Of a stretch of DNA of 9,145 nucleotides, positions 5,255 through 9,145 are shown piece by piece. Each line of letters begins with the position of its first letter. The first letter of the stretch is position 1. The stretch lies in contig CALEMO010000074.1 of assembly GCA_937910825.1 (NCBI GenBank), positions 1 through 9,145 on the forward strand. The letters are read 5' to 3'. Source of the DNA: an uncultured Solirubrobacterales bacterium (lineage in GTDB: Bacteria > Actinomycetota > Thermoleophilia > Solirubrobacterales > 70-9). The notes below the pieces were generated by a model, which was given only the letters and a program-made list of their open reading frames with translations, searched no databases and was not told the origin of the DNA. Made by a program: the position numbers and the translations under genes.

Positions 5255-7903
5255 GACCAGCTCAGTAGTCGATCCGTCGCCAGACTTGCTGACCCGGATC
5301 TGGGTCGGAATCCGGTTGCGCAGCTCTTCGACGTGGCTGACCAGGCCGACCGTGCGGCCGTTCTCCCGAAGTGAGTCGATCTCGTTCATCACCTGATCGA
5401 GTGTCTCGGGGTCGAGCGTACCGAAACCCTCATCGATGAATAGCGTTTCGATTTTTCGGCCGCCGGTTTCGCGCTGGACGACTTCGGCCAGGCCCAGGGC
5501 CAGCGCCAGAGAGGCATAGAAGCTCTCACCGCCGGAGAGGGTGACCGTATCCCTGGTCGCTGAGGTGTGGGAGTCATAGATCTGGATGCCCAGTCCTGAA
5601 GCGGCGCCGTGCCCGCTGAGTCCGTCGCTGTAGACCAGCTCGTACTGGCCGTTCGACATCGGCTCGAGGCGCCGGTTGGCTGCTTCGATCACCTGCTTGA
5701 GGCGCGCCGCGAGCACGTAGATCGAGAGTTCCATCTTGTGACGGTTACGGCCGTTTGCCAGGTCCGAGAGCTCACCCGCCCGGCGGGCTTCTTCGCTGAG
5801 CGGAGCAAGCTGCTCGATCAGCTTCGGAATCGCTGAGCACTGGTTCCGAAAATCTTCCAGCCGTTTGCTCGCGGTGGCATGCGTGCCGATCGCCTTGTTG
5901 TGCTCACTGCGCCGCAGGGCGAACGTCTGCTCAGCACCCTCAAGCGGAAACTCTGATTTCGGATCCACGTCTGACAGGTCTCCTTCGGTGAGCTGATGGC
6001 TCACTGTCGCCAGCCCTTCCTGATGCTCGCGGGACGCCGCCTTCAGCCCTTCGAGGGCTTCGTCGCTCAGCATCGCCTTGGCGGCTGCATCAAGAGAATC
6101 GAAGCCGTTGTTTTTGGCCTCTTTGTTCGCCTGCGCCTCGGACTCGGCATGGGCCTTGACTGCGGTTGCACGCTTGCCTTCGCAATTCAGGCCATCCGAG
6201 ATCAGCTCTGCCGTATCTTCGACCAGTTCCAGGCGTTCGGCGATCGTTGCGGCGCCGGCTTTGAGCGCGGTCTCATTCTCAGACAGTGCCTTCAGACGTT
6301 TCTGCGCCGACCCCAGATCAGCCTTGAGCTTGACCCGCCGGCCCTCGAGGCTGGCCTGAAGGGCGTCGTGCTCGGCGCGAAGGGACTTCTCCTGCTTTTC
6401 CGCAGCCGGTACGGCGTCGCTTGCGTCTTTCTCGTCGATCTCGGTCGGCGCATGCTCGAGCGCGACCGCCGGGCTCGGATGCTCGAGCGACCCGCAAACC
6501 ATGCAGGGCGCATCCGGCTCAAGCTTTGCCGCGAGTTCGGCGGCCATGCCTGCGGTCCTTGCTTTGCGAATCTCGATCAGGTTTCGCTTCGCGGTGACGC
6601 TGGCGGACTCTGCCTCAAGCAACTCGGCCTTCCTGGCGGCCAGCGCGGCTCCGGGTCCCGACCCGGTTCCGCTGAGTTCCTTGAGCCCCGCCTCGGACAC
6701 TTCGACAGTGGAGGCGAGCGACTTCATCTCCGGCAGCTCTTTGTCCTCGAAGTTGGACAAAGTGGTCGCTTCGATGCGCAGCGACTTCATCTTTGACTCC
6801 AGGGCTTTCGGGTCGAGGTCGTCGATGGCCGGGTCTGCCCACAGCTTTTCGGTGATCAACTTCGACTCGGCCGCGGCTTGTTCCTTTCGCTCAAGGGCGG
6901 TTTGCGCGATCCGCGACAGGGGACTGACCGTGCGGGCTTTCTCCGCTGCGGCGATGCGCGCGAGCCGCACTTTCTGCTCGTCGGCTCCGGCCATGAGCTG
7001 CTCACGGGTGGTTTCTGCCTCAATCCGTCTGGTCACGAGCTCAGCCTTTGCCTTGAGTGCCCCGTGCTCGGCGTCGGCCGAAGCAAGGAGATCAGAGGAG
7101 GCTTTCTCGGCACTGGCCGCCTGGTCGCGCTCGCGCTCCAGGTGACTGGTGACGCTCTGCTGCCAGGCAGGGATCTTCTCGCCGTCGAGAGCCTCGGGAC
7201 GCGAATCGAGAGGTTGCTCGTCTTCGTCGATAAGTCCTTCGATCACCGCGTCGGCGGCCACCAGGCAGTGCGTGATCTCTTCCAGCTTGTCGCTCCGGTC
7301 TTTCGCCGTTTCCTGTGATCGGCGCTTCAGCCAGTCTTCGACGTAGGCCAGGTCCTGGGTGGGGAAGAGTCTTTCGAGCAGGGCCCTCCTCTGGTCGACA
7401 GTTGCTTTGAGGAAGGTTGCGAACTCTCCCTGCGGCAGCATCACCACCTGGCTGAACTGGGCCGCGTCCATGCCGACCCGCCCTTCGAGGTCCGCGTTGG
7501 CCTCGCTCAGGGTGGTTGAAACCGTCTTCCACTCACCGCCGGTCAGCTCCTCGACGGCGACGGTATTGCCGTCCGGGGTGAGGCCCTCGCCGGATTTCTT
7601 CGGACGCATATGTTTCGGCACCCGGGCGATCCGCAGGCGGTTACCGCCGATCGTCACCTCGAGGACCACTTTCGGGGTCAGGCCGGTATCGCGGTAGTCG
7701 CTTGCCGGGTCCGGCTGCTTGCCTCCGGAACGCGGCAGCTTTCCGTATATGGCGAAGCAGATTGCGTCAAGCACCGTGGTCTTGCCGGAGCCGGTGGGCC
7801 CGGTCAGCAGGAACAATCCGGCCCGATCGAGGCTTTCGAAATCCAGCACCTCAGAGCCGGCGAACGGGCCGAAGCCGGTGATTTCGAGGTTGTGGATCTT
7901 CAC
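5246..7903 (-). CDS. sbcC: Exonuclease SbcC, SMC/Rad50-type ATPase subunit
   Basis: ATPase of the SbcCD (Mre11-Rad50-like) nuclease, which cuts DNA hairpins and processes blocked double-strand ends. Its 885 residues are shorter than the E. coli protein (about 1050), the saving being in the coiled coil. The ABC head motifs are complete: Walker A GPTGSGKT (35-42), Q-loop LPQGEF (Q158), signature LSGGES (789-794), Walker B LFIDEG (D824, E825), D-loop residues TLD just after it, and H857 of the H-loop. Two long charged, alanine/glutamate-rich coiled-coil arms (about 180-460 and 490-720) flank a CMVC zinc hook (C467, C470), the site where two SbcC molecules dimerise through zinc. The start is GTG at 7903: no ATG lies near, and the motif LEITGFGPF begins at residue 6. 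It follows sbcD by 12 bases in one operon. Confidence 0.96.
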   Translation of the reverse strand: MKIHNLEITGFGPFAGSEVLDFESLDRAGLFLLTGPTGSGKTTVLDAICFAIYGKLPRSGGKQPDPASDYRDTGLTPKVVLEVTIGGNRLRIARVPKHMRPKKSGEGLTPDGNTVAVEELTGGEWKTVSTTLSEANADLEGRVGMDAAQFSQVVMLPQGEFATFLKATVDQRRALLERLFPTQDLAYVEDWLKRRSQETAKDRSDKLEEITHCLVAADAVIEGLIDEDEQPLDSRPEALDGEKIPAWQQSVTSHLERERDQAASAEKASSDLLASADAEHGALKAKAELVTRRIEAETTREQLMAGADEQKVRLARIAAAEKARTVSPLSRIAQTALERKEQAAAESKLITEKLWADPAIDDLDPKALESKMKSLRIEATTLSNFEDKELPEMKSLASTVEVSEAGLKELSGTGSGPGAALAARKAELLEAESASVTAKRNLIEIRKARTAGMAAELAAKLEPDAPCMVCGSLEHPSPAVALEHAPTEIDEKDASDAVPAAEKQEKSLRAEHDALQASLEGRRVKLKADLGSAQKRLKALSENETALKAGAATIAERLELVEDTAELISDGLNCEGKRATAVKAHAESEAQANKEAKNNGFDSLDAAAKAMLSDEALEGLKAASREHQEGLATVSHQLTEGDLSDVDPKSEFPLEGAEQTFALRRSEHNKAIGTHATASKRLEDFRNQCSAIPKLIEQLAPLSEEARRAGELSDLANGRNRHKMELSIYVLAARLKQVIEAANRRLEPMSNGQYELVYSDGLSGHGAASGLGIQIYDSHTSATRDTVTLSGGESFYASLALALGLAEVVQRETGGRKIETLFIDEGFGTLDPETLDQVMNEIDSLRENGRTVGLVSHVEELRNRIPTQIRVSKSGDGSTTELVGA

Positions 7904-7913
7904 CGGACCGGCG

Positions 7914-7918
7914 CCTCA
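7914..7918 (-). promoter_or_regulatory. Ribosome binding site of sbcC overlapping the sbcD stop
   Basis: On the minus strand TGAGG spans the sbcD stop codon, and its GAGG lies ten bases before the GTG start of sbcC. This supports the GTG as the start and suggests that sbcC translation is coupled to termination of sbcD. Confidence 0.4.
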
Positions 7919-9082
7919 GGACCGTACGTCCGAAGACGCACTGTTGGCCAGGGCCTGCTCCAGCATTTCCACTTCCGGGGTATCCGGCCCGACACCTCGT
8001 ACATGCTCGATGAAGGCGGAAACCAGTTCGACCGGCTTCTGCGCGGCAAGCCGCTCGAGCTCCTCCGCTTCCTGCTCGATCTTGTCCCTGGCGGGACCGG
8101 AGAAGCGAAGCGAGAGCAGATGATGGAACCGCCGATCGAGGCGCTCCTTCGGCACATCGGGCCGCTTGGTATCGCTCAGCTCGATCTCCAGCCAGTCGTT
8201 TTCGTATTCGAAGTAGCGCTCGTCCTCGAGTAGCTCTTTGATTTCACCCTTCAGCCGAACGACCCGGAAACCCGATGGCACAGGGACTTCTTCGACTTCG
8301 ATCGTTCCATCGGCCTGGAGCTCGACCACCGATACCGACTTGTCGGCCCCGACCTCGGAAAACGACAGGTAGAGCGGCGAGCCGGAATAGCGGATCCGCT
8401 CACTCACCCGCTGTGGCCGGTGAAGATGCCCCAGGGCCACGTAGTCGAAGCCGTCGAAGACTTCGGCGGCAATCTGGTCTGATCCGCCGACGTTGATGCC
8501 GCGTTCCGAATCGCTTGTCTTCGCTCCGGCGATGAAGGCATGGCCGATCGCCAGCGAGCGGGTTCCTTCGCGGCGCCCTCGAAGGTCATCCCGACAGGCA
8601 CCGGTGGCCGCCGAAAGCACACCGTCGTGGCTCGCCTCTAACGCATCGAGGCCAGGCGCGCTGGTGATCGGGTCGAGGTAGGGGATCGCGTAAACCGCCA
8701 GCGGGAAAGGGCCGTCTTCAAAGAGCACCGGATCGCCGATTCCATCGATGCCCGATCGCAGAAAAATGCCGGGTCGAAGCAGCGGCCCATAGCCCATGCG
8801 CACCGCCGAGTCATGGTTTCCGGAGACCAGCACGATCGGGGCAAGGTCAGCGAGCCGGTCCACATTACGGTTGAACATCTCGATCGCCTTGACCGGCGGC
8901 AGGGCCCGGTCGAAAATGTCGCCGGCCATGACCACGAGGTCGATCTCCCGACTTTTCACCTGCGAGGCCAGCCAGTCGAAGAAGGCCTCGTGGGCCTCGC
9001 TCAGGTCAGCCCCGTGGAACTCTCGCCCGAGGTGCCAGTCAGCCGTATGAAGGATTCGCATCGCTTTCATCTCGTCAATCAT
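7916..9082 (-). CDS. sbcD: Exonuclease SbcD, Mre11-type nuclease subunit
   Basis: Metal-dependent nuclease subunit of SbcCD, partner of the ATPase encoded next to it. The 388 residues carry the calcineurin-like phosphoesterase motifs in order: TADWHLG (D15, H17), AGDIFD (D55), SGNHDS (N89, H90, D91), GHAF (H181) and GHLH (H219, H221), so the two-metal centre is complete. After the family block YSGSPLYLSFSE (232-243) comes the C-terminal capping and SbcC-binding region, rich in glutamate and ending without a known motif. Three ATGs lie close together (9082, 9070, 9061). ATG 9082 is preferred because its ATGA overlaps the stop of an upstream frame, a common coupling arrangement, and a GAGAGAAG stretch lies directly before it. 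ATG 9061 would start right at MRILHTADWH and cannot be excluded. Cytosolic; no signal peptide. Confidence 0.95.
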   Translation of the reverse strand: MIDEMKAMRILHTADWHLGREFHGADLSEAHEAFFDWLASQVKSREIDLVVMAGDIFDRALPPVKAIEMFNRNVDRLADLAPIVLVSGNHDSAVRMGYGPLLRPGIFLRSGIDGIGDPVLFEDGPFPLAVYAIPYLDPITSAPGLDALEASHDGVLSAATGACRDDLRGRREGTRSLAIGHAFIAGAKTSDSERGINVGGSDQIAAEVFDGFDYVALGHLHRPQRVSERIRYSGSPLYLSFSEVGADKSVSVVELQADGTIEVEEVPVPSGFRVVRLKGEIKELLEDERYFEYENDWLEIELSDTKRPDVPKERLDRRFHHLLSLRFSGPARDKIEQEAEELERLAAQKPVELVSAFIEHVRGVGPDTPEVEMLEQALANSASSDVRS

Positions 9083-9145
9083 CTTCTCTCGGGGGTCGGC
9101 GGTTCTTCTTTGTTTCTGACCGGACCTTCTTCGCCGTGAGGCGCC
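9079..9145 (-). CDS. 3' end of an unidentified gene upstream of sbcD
   Basis: Reading the minus strand from the right edge, one frame stays open for 21 whole codons (APHGEEGPVRNKEEPPTPERR) and stops at TGA 9081-9079, which overlaps the sbcD ATG as ATGA. The tail is charged and proline/glutamate-rich, as in disordered protein C-termini. The overlap suggests that this gene and sbcDC form one translationally coupled operon. The piece is too short to name, and a chance open frame is possible; the frame of sbcD itself is also open to the edge. Confidence 0.5.
   Translation of the reverse strand, partial: APHGEEGPVRNKEEPPTPERR

Noticed and set aside
5996..6796. Long plus-strand open frame antisense to sbcC
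   Set aside because: It lies wholly within the coiled-coil and hook region of sbcC, has no recognisable domain, and long antisense frames are expected from GC-rich codon use.
7610..8233. Plus-strand open frame spanning the sbcC/sbcD junction
   Set aside because: Antisense to two firmly assigned genes and without any recognisable motif.

Overview
The window is GC-rich, protein-dense chromosomal DNA. It fits an actinobacterium, possibly of the Solirubrobacterales/Thermoleophilia type. The reasons are strong G/C third-position bias, an actinobacterial-type PAC2 protein, an AddB/AdnA-like Fe-S nuclease-helicase, and several starts with no Shine-Dalgarno but a TAnnnT box 6-7 bases upstream (a leaderless pattern). 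The lineage is an inference from gene content and was not tested by search. There is no rRNA, tRNA, CRISPR array, insertion sequence or phage gene.

Layout from left to right: (1) the 3' part of a large UvrD/AddB-like helicase-nuclease, open at the left edge, plus strand. (2) A short AT-rich gap holding two abutting palindromes. (3) A SatD-family gene, plus strand, with a C-terminal helix-turn-helix. (4) A stretch of about 440 bases without an intact gene, holding what looks like a frameshifted small membrane protein frame. (5) A PAC2-family gene, minus strand, divergent from (6) an OB-fold/HD-domain protein related to the 3'-5' exoribonuclease YhaM, plus strand. (7) sbcC and (8) sbcD on the minus strand, converging on gene 6. 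(9) The last codons of another minus-strand gene at the right edge, overlapping the sbcD start by four bases (ATGA).

Functionally this is mostly a nucleic-acid processing neighbourhood. SbcCD clears hairpins and blocked DNA ends. The left-hand protein carries an intact Fe-S PD-(D/E)XK nuclease behind motor motifs that look worn down, as expected of the non-motor partner of an AddAB/AdnAB-type end-resection machine. The OB/HD protein is a probable 3'-5' exonuclease acting on RNA or ssDNA; in Bacillus the yhaM gene also lies beside SbcC/SbcD-like genes (yhaN/yhaO). The least understood part is the satD unit. Its N-terminal domain has a motif order resembling class III nucleotidyl cyclases, and it has a DNA-binding C-terminus, palindromes over its own promoter and a broken membrane-protein frame behind it.
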